A DNA stretch of 64,000 nt from Butyrivibrio sp. CB08. GTDB taxonomy: Bacteria; Bacillota; Clostridia; Lachnospirales; Lachnospiraceae. Where the stretch lies: assembly GCF_003625485.1 (NCBI RefSeq), contig NZ_RAIR01000004.1, forward strand, positions 248,001-312,000, read 5' to 3'. The notes beneath the pieces were generated by a model. That model was not told where the DNA came from and did no database searches. It saw nothing but the letters and a program-made list of their open reading frames with translations. Both the position numbers and the translations under genes were made by a program. The stretch's first letter is position 1. Each line of letters begins with the position of its first letter. This document shows, piece by piece, positions 54,657-63,958 of the stretch.

Positions 54657-55475
54657 TTAATCCTTGGAAGGTGTTTTAATAATTAAATTACTTTCTGTTC
54701 CGTACACTTCTATCTGGGTAAGAGCCGGGAACGGGCTTGGATCGTCTGCCTTAATGAGATTTCCAAGCCTGATCCACTCTATTCCCTTTTTGTTTATGTC
54801 AAAGACATGGGGCTCCTGGACCTTTTTGTCCATGTTCACCACCTCAGTTGTTCCGTCAGAGAATTCAAAGGTTCCCTGAACCCACCAGTTGTCGTGTGGG
54901 AAGTCTGCTCTTGTATAAATAACAATCTTGTCAAAGTCTACCTTTCTGCCAAAGTCTATTGTGATCTTGGCATCATCCTGCCTGTTGATCCCCCAGGACT
55001 CATATGGCCACTCGCCGTGAGATAAAGTACAGATGCAGCCATCAATTGCATTTCTTGCTGCAAACACTGCTTCTCCTCTGGTCTCTACATTGGCACTGGC
55101 GTGTGGATATACACCTGAAACCTCATGCTGGTCAAAAGGATTAAGGGCCAGGTTCTTATAGGAATTTATCTCATAGTCCCTTGCATAACGGATAGTCACT
55201 ACATGCCTGTTGCCAAAGAAGGCCAGGGGGTTGTAGCTTGTCTTTTTCTCATAGAAGGGAACAGTGTAAAGAACTGTCTCCTCCTTGATAAGGACGAGCG
55301 ATGTCTCAATAGCCGCATCAACCTTGACCATGTAGAAGCGCCCAGGCTCAAGGCCTGAAAACTCTATGATGTCGCCCTTTCTATATTCACCATCCCAAGC
55401 AAGGACAGCCTCATCCGTGCCTTCGCTTTCCGCCTTTGGCACGTGGTCCCAGTCATTATAAACTGTAATCTTCAT
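54657..55475 (-). CDS. Protein with F5/8 type C (discoidin-like) carbohydrate-binding domain
   Basis: The 272-residue protein has an N-terminal beta-rich part (about 1-110; WDGEYRKGDIIEFSGLEPGRFYMVKVD) and a C-terminal discoidin-like domain (about 115-265; ARNAIDGCICTLSHGEWPYESWGINRQDDAKITIDFGRKVDFDKIVIYTRADFPHDNWW, then EWIRLGNL and FPALTQIEVYG). There are no catalytic motifs and no signal peptide. It may bind an oligosaccharide or support the lyases in the cytoplasm. It follows DUF2264 by 29 bases and is the last gene of the uronate operon. Confidence 0.75.
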   Translation of the reverse strand: MKITVYNDWDHVPKAESEGTDEAVLAWDGEYRKGDIIEFSGLEPGRFYMVKVDAAIETSLVLIKEETVLYTVPFYEKKTSYNPLAFFGNRHVVTIRYARDYEINSYKNLALNPFDQHEVSGVYPHASANVETRGEAVFAARNAIDGCICTLSHGEWPYESWGINRQDDAKITIDFGRKVDFDKIVIYTRADFPHDNWWVQGTFEFSDGTTEVVNMDKKVQEPHVFDINKKGIEWIRLGNLIKADDPSPFPALTQIEVYGTESNLIIKTPSKD

Positions 55476-55504
55476 CTGTGTATTTCCTTTGTGATAAGTG
55501 TTTG

Positions 55505-57544
55505 TTACAGTGTGAGCTTTCCTTCTATTCCATAGAAATCTATGGTCTTTACCATGCCGCTCTTTAAGTGGATCTTAACAGGTCCATATCCACCGCAGCA
55601 CTGAGGGTCTTCGTACTCTATTTTTTCTATTGGGAAAAGCTCATCCTCAGTAAAGTCCTCAAAGGACTCTTTGGTGATGGTCTGGGAGATCAAAAAGTAT
55701 GGATCATATCCGTACTGCTTATCTCTCCTTGTGGTAGCGTAGAGGACAACTGACTTTTCTGAATCAGGGTTGGTTCCTGTGCTTGCCTTTGAGAGGATGT
55801 CTCCCCATCCGTCGAAGATAGTAAAGGCCAGCTGTTTTTCTTTTCCCGTGTGATCTCTTCCCTTTAAGATAACTGCCTTGGCGCTGCCATTGGTTTTGGT
55901 GAGCATCTCGGTTCCATTATCCGGAAAACCAAAGCTTCCAAGGGTAAACTCTATAGGTCTTCTGTACATACGGATCTTGTCAGCTCTTAAAATTCCGCAT
56001 GGAACTGCAAAGTCTGCAAGGTCTATGGCTGTTCTCCAGTGGCACTCTGTCTCCATCTCGTACTCAAAGAACTGACGCCTGTAGAGAACACCGTCCTTCT
56101 CACCAGCCCAGAGAGTGGTGTTTCCTCTAAGGATCTGACCATCATCAAGGTACTTTGCCACGTACTGCTGGGATTCCACATCCTCAGCTACAGTAGCTTC
56201 CCATGGGAACTTGCTGTTAAACACAAGCTTTGAGTAGTTGTTCATTCCGTGGATATCTTTTTTATCCTTGAACACCTTACCTGTTCTTAGCTCAGTGATT
56301 CCGTTGGCTTCGTGGTTAGTGATGCAAAGACCTGGCCCATCAAGGTATGTGACCTTGCTCTCGTTTTTCTGCAGTTTATCCCAGGTTCCGTTGTTTTCTT
56401 TTGCAGTCCAGAATGGATGATCTGCTGGAAGATGCAGGCACAAAAGGGCTTTCGCAAGCCAGAAGGGTGATTCCGCACAGGAATATCCCTGAAGCAGTGG
56501 CACGAAAGGTCCGTAGAATCCAAGGGTTGGAACGCCCTTATAAAGGAAATCTTCTCTTGTAAGGAACTGAAGAAGTGACCCTGAGCAGATCCTTCTGGCA
56601 AGGCCAGGGTCCACAGAGGAGTTCTTCATAAGGAGATTTCCGTCAAATGCACTGGTGGCGGCATTTCTATAGATACCGCTCCTGCCCCACATATTTGTAA
56701 AGCCATCCCTGTCAAAGTAATCAGGGTAGGTCTTCATAAGTTCATTGGAATTTTCTTCAAACCGAGCGGCGATGTAAGGCTCTTTTTCATAGCCATACCA
56801 GTTGTTCCAGATGGCTGTGTACATGTTGAAGGCCCAGCATGAGTAGTAGTCAAAAGAGTGACCGTCTCTATACCAGCCGTTTCCTGCATAGTAGTGGAGG
56901 ATGTTCTGGGCGTGATCACGCATGATATCCTCGTCTATGTCGTATCCGTTCATGTGAAGGAAGGCCAGATCAAGCATGTTGAAAAGGCGCCAGTTCTGGG
57001 GAACGGTATTGGAGTGGCCAAAGTCTGAAAGGAAGGCAGCGATCCTGTCCTTCTCCTCCTGGCTGTAGGTATCCCAGATCTCTTCCTGTGAAAGCCACAG
57101 ACAGATCACAAGAGCCGCTGTTTCCACAGTCTGCTGGAAGGCAGCGAAGTTGTTGCCGCTCTTATCCTGGGCTTTCATATCCGTGTAATTTAGTACGTAG
57201 TTCTTTTCCCCGGGGGTAACTGCGTAGAGAACCTGCTTCCTGTAGTAGTCTCTTACGCTTATCCCGTTGAGTTCAAGGTCAGGCTCTATGTGCATGAGAG
57301 GCGCTGCGATGAAAAAAGATCTTGCAAGGCCCTCAAAAACTTCAGCCTTAAAGCGCCACTCGGGATCTCCCGGATGAGGGTAAGTAACCTCTGTCTCATA
57401 TCTTGGCATGACAACCGGAGCCTCAATACTCTCAAGGTTATCAAAGACTCCTGATAACAGGTACCTGGCAGCTTCGATCCAGCTTTCCCTTGTAAGGCCG
57501 GTATATGGGCTAAGTTCAAAGTCGGTTTTGGTTGGTTTAAACAT
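55505..57544 (-). CDS. DUF2264 domain-containing protein
   Basis: A 679-residue protein from the ATG at 57544, which has GGAG seven bases upstream (an in-frame ATG at 57568 overlaps the end of GH88). The N-terminal 350 residues look like an alpha/alpha barrel (FEGLARSFFIAAPLMHI, NNFAAFQQTVETAALVICLWLSQEEIW, YYAGNGWYRDGHSFDYYSCWAFNMYTAIWNN), as in DUF2264. The rest is beta-rich. The family is often found near polysaccharide lyases and glycosidases. I would guess a glycosidase or lyase role, but no catalytic residue is known to me. Confidence 0.85.
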   Translation of the reverse strand: MFKPTKTDFELSPYTGLTRESWIEAARYLLSGVFDNLESIEAPVVMPRYETEVTYPHPGDPEWRFKAEVFEGLARSFFIAAPLMHIEPDLELNGISVRDYYRKQVLYAVTPGEKNYVLNYTDMKAQDKSGNNFAAFQQTVETAALVICLWLSQEEIWDTYSQEEKDRIAAFLSDFGHSNTVPQNWRLFNMLDLAFLHMNGYDIDEDIMRDHAQNILHYYAGNGWYRDGHSFDYYSCWAFNMYTAIWNNWYGYEKEPYIAARFEENSNELMKTYPDYFDRDGFTNMWGRSGIYRNAATSAFDGNLLMKNSSVDPGLARRICSGSLLQFLTREDFLYKGVPTLGFYGPFVPLLQGYSCAESPFWLAKALLCLHLPADHPFWTAKENNGTWDKLQKNESKVTYLDGPGLCITNHEANGITELRTGKVFKDKKDIHGMNNYSKLVFNSKFPWEATVAEDVESQQYVAKYLDDGQILRGNTTLWAGEKDGVLYRRQFFEYEMETECHWRTAIDLADFAVPCGILRADKIRMYRRPIEFTLGSFGFPDNGTEMLTKTNGSAKAVILKGRDHTGKEKQLAFTIFDGWGDILSKASTGTNPDSEKSVVLYATTRRDKQYGYDPYFLISQTITKESFEDFTEDELFPIEKIEYEDPQCCGGYGPVKIHLKSGMVKTIDFYGIEGKLTL

Positions 57545-57568
57545 CTGTATTCTCCAAAGTGAGTTCAC

Positions 57569-58702
57569 TTAAAAAATGCAAAGAGCATTGCCTGCAAGCT
57601 TCATAACTGCCTCGATGAAATAGTAATCACCATAGATGATGGACATGTTGTGGCCATCTCCGTGGTAGTCCACAGCGCAGTTATTAAGAAGGTTGTCTGT
57701 ATCAAGGCCCCAGCTGATGCGCTTTTCATCAAGGGTCTTAAGGAGTTTAATTGCTGCGTCCAGGTACTTATCTCCCCCTTCATCAAGAAGGAATGAAAGC
57801 TCGATAAGGCCTGATGCTGTGATAGCTGCTGCTGTTGAATCCTCAAGATCTACGTCCTTAGGCTGGCGATAGTCTATTGGAACAAGATAAGAATCCGGAA
57901 GCTCTGAGATAACGTAGTCCGCGATCTTTTTTGAAGTTTCCAGATATTTCTTGTCACCGGTGTAGCGGTAACTGAGGGCGAATCCGTAAATTCCCCAGCT
58001 CTGGCCCCTTGTCCAGGATGAGCCAACACCATACCCCTGTCCTCCAAGGGATTCCTTCATCTTACCTGTCTCAGGATCATAAACCACGATGTGATTAACT
58101 GAGCCATCTTCCCTTACAAAATCTCTCATGGCTGTGTCAGCATGGGCTACGGCCATCATCTTAAATCTTGGATCAGTGGTCTCTTCTGATGCCCAGTAGA
58201 GAAGTGGAAGATTCATCATGCAGTCGATGATTGCATAGCCTCTTCTGTCCACGTTGTCCCAGTTGTTCCAGGCTCTTATGAAGTTACCTGCCATGTTAAA
58301 GCGGCCTGCCATGTTGCCTGCTGCCAGCATTGCGCGGTTAAGGGACTTGGGCTCCTTTTCCAGTTTGTATCTGATAACTGATGTGGGAAGCCACTTAAAG
58401 CCGTTGTCGTGGTCAAGCCCTTCAGTGATCATAAGGTTAGCATCAAGCTTATCCTCAACCTCTATGGCCTGCTGCCTGAACATCTCATTTCCTGTGAGCT
58501 TAAATAGCTGCCACATCTCGCCGCCCCAGAATCCATTGGTCCACCATGTGATCTCGGAAGCAGATTTATCATCAAATTTTCCATCTTTAGTTGTGTATGG
58601 GATTTTATCAAGATTCCTCTGTGTGACAGGAACCATCTTATCTTCGATCTTTTTAAGAACGTCCCTTACCCACTGTTGTTCTTCCCCAGTAAGATTTCTC
58701 AT
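57569..58702 (-). CDS. GH88 unsaturated glucuronyl hydrolase
   Basis: The 377-residue alpha6/alpha6-barrel protein begins MRNLTGEEQQWVRDVL, with a strong GGAGGG site; an earlier in-frame ATG at 58798 lies in the intergenic region. Family landmarks are ITWWTNGFWGGEMWQLF, GLDHDNGFKWLPTSV, GSSWTRGQSWGIYGFALSY and SWGLDTDNLLNNCAVDYHGD. GH88 enzymes release the unsaturated uronic acid left by polysaccharide lyases. Together with the heparinase-type gene upstream it implies breakdown of a glycosaminoglycan-like or other uronate-rich chain. It is cytoplasmic. Confidence 0.92.
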   Translation of the reverse strand: MRNLTGEEQQWVRDVLKKIEDKMVPVTQRNLDKIPYTTKDGKFDDKSASEITWWTNGFWGGEMWQLFKLTGNEMFRQQAIEVEDKLDANLMITEGLDHDNGFKWLPTSVIRYKLEKEPKSLNRAMLAAGNMAGRFNMAGNFIRAWNNWDNVDRRGYAIIDCMMNLPLLYWASEETTDPRFKMMAVAHADTAMRDFVREDGSVNHIVVYDPETGKMKESLGGQGYGVGSSWTRGQSWGIYGFALSYRYTGDKKYLETSKKIADYVISELPDSYLVPIDYRQPKDVDLEDSTAAAITASGLIELSFLLDEGGDKYLDAAIKLLKTLDEKRISWGLDTDNLLNNCAVDYHGDGHNMSIIYGDYYFIEAVMKLAGNALCIF

Positions 58703-58732
58703 GTACCCTCCAACTTGTATGACTTTATTATC

Positions 58733-58797
58733 ATTATAGGTATAAGTTTCCAGTATATTAATGAAAATCTGTGCAAATATCTTATCTTTCTTGCACA
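58733..58797 (-). promoter_or_regulatory. Internal promoter with operator-like inverted repeat before GH88
   Basis: On the minus strand TTAATA (58761-58756), a 17-base spacer and TATAAT (58738-58733). Immediately upstream TGTGCAA and TTGCACA (58797-58770) form a perfect 7-bp inverted repeat with a 14-base centre. GH88, DUF2264 and the F5/8 gene may thus have a second promoter. Confidence 0.45.
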
Positions 58798-58799
58798 CA

Positions 58800-60683
58800 T
58801 TACTGTATTTCGAGCTTTAAGTTTCCTTCTTCGCCCATGGTTATAAGCACCCTGTAAACCTCGTGCTTCCAGCAGATCTTAAGCCTCTCATCAAGAACAG
58901 GATAGGTCTCAACATTTACTCCAAGAGATCCTTCTATTCTCACTTCCCCAAGGTCTCCAAGCTTTATAATGCTGACCTGTCCCTCATCTGTCACCTCTGG
59001 TTTTTCATAAGTCATAAGGCTCATTACAGACCTAAGGGCTCCCACATAGTTATCAACTACCTGGATTCCCTCTTTTGGCAAAAGAGCTATCTTCCTCTTG
59101 TAGCTCTTTACCCTGGTATCTCCATAGGCAGGAGCAATATCCATCTGAAGACTTCTGCCCTCAAGGTCACAGGTAACACCGTATGCTCCGAATCTTCCGC
59201 CGTCTCTTTGCATTACGACGCCCATGTCATAAACATCCATTTCTGGGGCCTTTCCAAGGCTTCCCTTATAGTCTCCATCCAGGAATGTTGGCAGATTGTG
59301 GAACTGTGACTGCATGGTCCAGATCTCGTAGCGTTTATCTGAAAAGGTCTTTCCGGTGTAAGTCTCAACCCCAAGGTCAATGATCATGGGTTTTCCATCC
59401 TTGTAGACGGTAAAGGAACCAACATCATTATGGTTGTGGGAATCCGCGTTGTTACCGGCTTTTGCCGCAAGAACGTATCTTTCATCCCTTGCGATCATAA
59501 GGCCCGTGCTGTCAAAAAAGCTGTCCTGTGGGGATATTTCTTTTCCCTCATAGCCAAGCATCTCGTCGTAGTTTAGAACCTGAAGCACATGGTAAAAGAG
59601 ATTTATCTCATCGGTAATAAGTCTCTCAGAGGCTGACCCTTTCGCAAAGTCAGCTGCTGCAAAGGTCTTAAGTGCCTCGTCCCCTGTGGCCTTTCCAAAC
59701 AGATACTCTCTTGCTGTGCGCCTTCCACAGATAGGACTGCAGTCAGCGAAGTTAATATAGTAGTCGCCGCAGGCATGCATTTTGACGATGTAGCTTCCTA
59801 TATTTCTGATAAGTTCATTCTTGAATATGTCTGTAAAAGAGGTCTCTAAGACGCTGCTCATCACATGAAGAGCACCAAAGAGGCAGAGTCCAGCATGGGA
59901 ATAGTACTGGGCGCCTTCGTTGCAGCACCCGTCATCACCGTACTCATCAAGGAAAAAGTCCAGAGAGACAGCCGCTTTTTCAAGGTAGTAGCGCCTCTCC
60001 TCCTGTGTGAAATAAGTCTCTCTTCTTGTTAAAGCCGCGATCAGGATGTTCTGGGTTATCCATGGAGTCCAGTTGCACATAGGCTCTTTTCCATTGCCCA
60101 TCCACCAGAAATGCTCCCTGAAATATGGCTTAAAGATCCTCTCGTTCAATCTCTCATCCACGTACTGAGAGATGTAGGGACTTATCTTATCAAAAGCGGG
60201 CCTTAGCAGATACTCTGCCATGGCCACAAAGGCTCCTGTCTCTGCATCGAACAGGTCGATGACAGGTCTTGATGCGCTTGGAAGATACTCCTGCACAGCG
60301 TCTCTTACGTAGGTGTTGTGGGCAGGAAGGCACCAGGTAGTCTCCTCAAGGATGAGGTAGAGGCCATCCAAGATGTCATCCATAAAACGGCCCTTATTTT
60401 CCACGCACTCAGCCATAATGAGACCAGCGAGCTTCTTTCTTCTTGGGAAATACTTATCCTCGAAGGGGAGTCTTTCTCCGGTTTTGCTAAACTGTGTGAA
60501 ATCAGAGATAAGAAGCTGGGTCCAAGGCGCAAGTAGCGCCTCTTCTCCAGCCTCTATGATGTCTTTTTTAAGAGAGGAAGAAAGTCCTTCCCATCTTTCT
60601 CTATGTGAGATGTCAGGGTATCTGAAAAATGCAGATGCTCCCTTAGTCTCTTTTACATGATCACTAACAATAGTTCTTTTCAT
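58800..60683 (-). CDS. Heparinase II/III-family polysaccharide lyase
   Basis: The 627-residue protein has an N-terminal alpha/alpha barrel (about 60-370; NWTPWITQNILIAALTRRETYF, DDGCCNEGAQYYSHAGL) and a C-terminal beta-sandwich of the heparinase II/III type (AGNNADSHNHNDVGSFTVYKDGKPMIIDLGVETYTG; YEIWTMQSQFHNLPT). The His/Tyr in these segments are where catalytic residues lie in the family. It should cut a uronate-containing oligosaccharide by beta-elimination, giving the substrate of GH88. No signal peptide. The ribosome site AAAGGA overlaps the end of the permease gene. Confidence 0.88.
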   Translation of the reverse strand: MKRTIVSDHVKETKGASAFFRYPDISHRERWEGLSSSLKKDIIEAGEEALLAPWTQLLISDFTQFSKTGERLPFEDKYFPRRKKLAGLIMAECVENKGRFMDDILDGLYLILEETTWCLPAHNTYVRDAVQEYLPSASRPVIDLFDAETGAFVAMAEYLLRPAFDKISPYISQYVDERLNERIFKPYFREHFWWMGNGKEPMCNWTPWITQNILIAALTRRETYFTQEERRYYLEKAAVSLDFFLDEYGDDGCCNEGAQYYSHAGLCLFGALHVMSSVLETSFTDIFKNELIRNIGSYIVKMHACGDYYINFADCSPICGRRTAREYLFGKATGDEALKTFAAADFAKGSASERLITDEINLFYHVLQVLNYDEMLGYEGKEISPQDSFFDSTGLMIARDERYVLAAKAGNNADSHNHNDVGSFTVYKDGKPMIIDLGVETYTGKTFSDKRYEIWTMQSQFHNLPTFLDGDYKGSLGKAPEMDVYDMGVVMQRDGGRFGAYGVTCDLEGRSLQMDIAPAYGDTRVKSYKRKIALLPKEGIQVVDNYVGALRSVMSLMTYEKPEVTDEGQVSIIKLGDLGEVRIEGSLGVNVETYPVLDERLKICWKHEVYRVLITMGEEGNLKLEIQ

Positions 60684-60689
60684 TTAAAG

Positions 60690-61526
60690 TTATCCTTTAA
60701 CAGCACCGGTTGTGATGCCAGCTACAAAGTACTTCTGAAGTGAGATAAATACGATAAATACTGGTATTAATGATAACACAGATGCTGCCATGATAAGTCC
60801 ATACTCAGCAGAGTACTGGGATATGAACATCTTAAGTCCGATCTGCAAAGTCTTTTTTGACTCTGTGGTCAGATAGATGAGTGGTCCAAGGAAGTCGTTC
60901 CAGGTGTTAACGAATGTGAAGATAACCAGTGTTGAAAGAGCTGGCTTGGACATTGGTATCATGATCTTAGCGTAGATACCATACTCTGACATTCCATCGA
61001 TCCTGGCTGCTTCGCACAATGAATCTGGGATTCCTGCGTAGAACTGTCTCATCAGGAACACACCAAAGGCTGAGAACGCCTGAAGGATTATGATCGCCAG
61101 ATGAGTGTCCGCAAGGCCGAGACCTCTCATGAACATGAACTGAGGAACCATGTAAACCTGCCATGGAACTGCAATAGTTGCAACGTATGCAAGGAAAAGA
61201 ATATCTCTTCCCTTGAACTCAAGCTTGGCAAAAGCGTATGCTGCAAAGCTTGATGTAAGGAGCTGCAGGCAGGTAACAATAAGTGTCAGCTTGGCAGTGT
61301 TTAAAGTAAACTTTGCAAGAGGGATCTTGGTCCAGATGTCCACATAGTTCTGCCATCTTGGAGCTGTTGGGATCCACTCAAAAGGTATTACAAATACATC
61401 TTTATTGAACTTCAGAGATGCTGATATCATCCACACGAAGGGCACTAACATCATAAGTGCCAGGAGGATAAGCAGCGCATAGACTATTACTCGTCCTATG
61501 GTTCTGTTTGCTTTTTTGCTTTTCAC
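60690..61526 (-). CDS. Sugar ABC transporter permease (MalG type)
   Basis: A 278-residue permease with six membrane helices (VIVYALLILLALMMLVPFVWMISASL at the start) and the EAA loop in LCEAARIDGMSEYGIYAKIMIPMSKPAL. It ends FVAGITTGAVKG, typical of the family. The start codon appears to be GTG with a GGGAGG site. It partners the permease at 61544. Confidence 0.94.
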   Translation of the reverse strand: MKSKKANRTIGRVIVYALLILLALMMLVPFVWMISASLKFNKDVFVIPFEWIPTAPRWQNYVDIWTKIPLAKFTLNTAKLTLIVTCLQLLTSSFAAYAFAKLEFKGRDILFLAYVATIAVPWQVYMVPQFMFMRGLGLADTHLAIIILQAFSAFGVFLMRQFYAGIPDSLCEAARIDGMSEYGIYAKIMIPMSKPALSTLVIFTFVNTWNDFLGPLIYLTTESKKTLQIGLKMFISQYSAEYGLIMAASVLSLIPVFIVFISLQKYFVAGITTGAVKG

Positions 61527-61543
61527 GTCAAATTCCTCCCAGG

Positions 61544-62467
61544 TTAATCGTTCGCGTAGTTCTTCTCACCCCTGAACTGGATGAGTGTGACAACAAGTAC
61601 TATGGCAAAGAGTACCAGGGCAGATGCTGATGCCTGGCCCAGCTTCCAGTTTCTGAAAGCTTCCTCGTAGATATAGAAAACAAGTACCATAGCGCTCTTA
61701 TTTACAACGCCGTTTGATCCGCCTGCCAGCATGTATACGATGTCGTATACCTTAAAGCAGTTGATCGTAAGCATAATGGTTACAAAGAAAGTGGTGGGCT
61801 TAAGCTGTGGAACAGTGATGTGCATGAACTTCTGCCAGGAGTTTGCTCCGTCAAGAGCTGCTGCCTCGTAGAGGTCTTCACTTATTCCCTGAAGTCCCGC
61901 CAGGTAAATTACCATATAATAACCCATGTTCTTCCATACGGAGAACATGATAATAGTCAACATTACTGTACTTGATGAAGCAGCCCACTTAAGAGGCGCT
62001 ACATGAAATACATTCATAAGGACCTGATTGACGATACCGCCTTTTGCAGGGGTAAAGAGCATGTTCCATACAGCTGCAACTGCAACCAGTGAAGCTACAT
62101 ATGGAAAGAAAGCTACGGTCCTGAAGAAATCTCTTCCTTTTATTTTCTGGTTAAGAAGGATAGCAAGTCCCAGGGCCATGATCAGTGTTACCGGCACTGT
62201 GAACACGCTATATACGATAGTGTTCTTAAGTGACGCCAAAAATCTGTCGTCCTTAAAGATATTTACAAAATTCTGAAGTCCCACGAACTTCATTGCATTG
62301 CTTCCATCCCACTCTGCAAAGGACATGAGAAGAGCAAGCACTATTGGTCCAAGTGTAAACACCGCAAACCCGATAAAGTTTGGTGCAATAAAAGAATAGG
62401 CCACCAGATTTCTTTTCCTGGCCCTTCTCTTCATATTCTTTTCCATCGCGGTAAGCTCTGCTGCCAT
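61544..62467 (-). CDS. Sugar ABC transporter permease (MalF/UgpA type)
   Basis: A 307-residue permease with six membrane helices (NLVAYSFIAPNFIGFAVFTLGPIVLALLMSF). The EAA loop is LYEAAALDGANSWQKFMHITVPQLKPT. No ATPase gene is in the operon, as in the first ABC locus, so a shared ATPase elsewhere is likely. A GAGGA site precedes the ATG. Confidence 0.94.
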   Translation of the reverse strand: MAAELTAMEKNMKRRARKRNLVAYSFIAPNFIGFAVFTLGPIVLALLMSFAEWDGSNAMKFVGLQNFVNIFKDDRFLASLKNTIVYSVFTVPVTLIMALGLAILLNQKIKGRDFFRTVAFFPYVASLVAVAAVWNMLFTPAKGGIVNQVLMNVFHVAPLKWAASSSTVMLTIIMFSVWKNMGYYMVIYLAGLQGISEDLYEAAALDGANSWQKFMHITVPQLKPTTFFVTIMLTINCFKVYDIVYMLAGGSNGVVNKSAMVLVFYIYEEAFRNWKLGQASASALVLFAIVLVVTLIQFRGEKNYAND

Positions 62468-62487
62468 TAGTAATTCCTCATTTCTAT

Positions 62488-62529
62488 AAAAAGGGCACTT
62501 GAAATGTAGTGAATATGTTTCAAGTGCCC
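62488..62529 (-). terminator. Intercistronic terminator/attenuator between binding protein and permeases
   Basis: On the minus strand GGGCACTTGAAA and TTTCAAGTGCCC form a perfect 12-bp stem followed by TTTTT. As in the first ABC operon it would lower permease expression relative to the binding protein. Confidence 0.82.
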
Positions 62530-62553
62530 CGTTTTAATCTTTACTTCTTAAGA

Positions 62554-63921
62554 TTACTGTGCAAGGATTGCCTGAACACCTTCGTTCATAGCTGCAATAG
62601 CATCATCAACGCTTGTCTCTTCGTTCATGATAAGGTCATGCTGCTCGTTGAGAACTGTCTCAATCTCAGATGACTTGTCGTTTGCAGGCATCTCAAGGTA
62701 TGTGTGGCTTGTTACAAGTGCTTCCTTAGAAGCAGCGTCTGTTGGGAATCCATCCATTGAAGAGATGAGTTCTACGATCTTGTCGTTTGTCATAGCTGGG
62801 ATGTTACCTGTTGAAGCCATAACCTCTGCACCCTCTGATCCAGATACGAACTTAACGAAATCCCATGCTGCATCCTTGTTAGGAGCTGATGTTGGAACTG
62901 CAAGACCTGTGATTGTTGAAAGAGTTGATCCAGGCTCTACACCTGCTGCGTGAGGATACTTAACAATACCCCAGTTTGTGCAGTCTGTGTACTCGCCGTC
63001 TTTGATCTTCTGGATAAGTGTTGCGATGAACCATGAACCCATGTTGAGAGTTGCTACATTACCCTGAGCAAAAGCTGCTGAGTAGTGGAGACCCTGTGTC
63101 TTAAGTGTAGCGTAGTCCATGCATACGCCGTCCTTCTGCTGTGCGAGAACCATCTCGTAGTAAGGCTTTGTGAACTCGTAGTTGCCATCAACGATTGTGT
63201 TCTTTCCATCAAGGATACCATCAAGCTGGATTGTTGATCTCCATGTGTGGTAGTGTGCACCATAAACTTCTGAACCAGGAGTTGTATCTGTTACGCTTCT
63301 TGCAAGTGCATCGTACTCTTCCCATGTCATGTCGTTTGTAGGATAGTCAACGCCTGCTGCATCAAATACGTCCTTGTTGTAGAAAAGAACCCAGATATCT
63401 GAACGGAAAGGAAGCTCATAGAGATTTCCGTCGATTGTAACTTGATCTGTAACACCGTTGTAGAGTGAAAGATCTACGCCGTCTGCTGAGATACGGTCAT
63501 TGAGTGACTCAAGTACTCCCTTGTTAACAAGTGAAACGTAACCAGGAACGTCCTTGATTGTAACTACGTCAAAGTCTGAACCAGAACCTGAAAGCTGTGT
63601 TCCAAGAACTGTGCTGTAATCTGTTGATCCAAGGTCAACCATCTCGATTGTTACGTTTGGATGTGCTGCTGTATAAGCATCGATAAGTGGCTGATAGTAA
63701 ACTGTGCTTGATACATCCCAAAGAGCCCATTTAAGATTAACTGGCTCATCTGATGCCTCTGCTGCTGGAGCCTCTGCTGCAGGTGCCTCTGCTGCTGGAG
63801 CCTCAGTTGTTTCTGTCTGTGCTGGCTCTGCAGGAGCGGTCTGTGCTGCGCTTCCGCAAGCTGTGATGTTGGCTACAACCATAGCCATAGCAAGAATTGT
63901 GCTAAGAATTCTCTTTTTCAT
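62554..63921 (-). CDS. Sugar ABC transporter substrate-binding lipoprotein
   Basis: The 455-residue protein begins MKKRILSTILAMAMVVANITACGS, with the lipid anchor at Cys22. A linker with three APAAE repeats (about residues 41-55) precedes a family-1 binding domain (LKWALWDVSSTVYYQPLIDAYTAAHPNVTIEMVDLG; YELPFRSDIWVLFYNKDVFDAAGVDYPTNDMTWEEYDALA). It should bring uronate oligosaccharides to the two permeases downstream. A GGGAGG site lies before the ATG. Confidence 0.95.
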   Translation of the reverse strand: MKKRILSTILAMAMVVANITACGSAAQTAPAEPAQTETTEAPAAEAPAAEAPAAEASDEPVNLKWALWDVSSTVYYQPLIDAYTAAHPNVTIEMVDLGSTDYSTVLGTQLSGSGSDFDVVTIKDVPGYVSLVNKGVLESLNDRISADGVDLSLYNGVTDQVTIDGNLYELPFRSDIWVLFYNKDVFDAAGVDYPTNDMTWEEYDALARSVTDTTPGSEVYGAHYHTWRSTIQLDGILDGKNTIVDGNYEFTKPYYEMVLAQQKDGVCMDYATLKTQGLHYSAAFAQGNVATLNMGSWFIATLIQKIKDGEYTDCTNWGIVKYPHAAGVEPGSTLSTITGLAVPTSAPNKDAAWDFVKFVSGSEGAEVMASTGNIPAMTNDKIVELISSMDGFPTDAASKEALVTSHTYLEMPANDKSSEIETVLNEQHDLIMNEETSVDDAIAAMNEGVQAILAQ

Positions 63922-63944
63922 GGAATAACCTCCCTTTACATTTT

Positions 63945-63958
63945 AGCCGATGTCGGCT
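63945..63958. promoter_or_regulatory. Palindrome AGCCGATGTCGGCT before the uronate operon
   Basis: A perfect 6-bp inverted repeat with a 2-base centre, 24-37 bases upstream of the ATG. A TATAAC box on the minus strand (63992-63987) could be the -10; its -35 would lie past the window edge. Confidence 0.4.
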
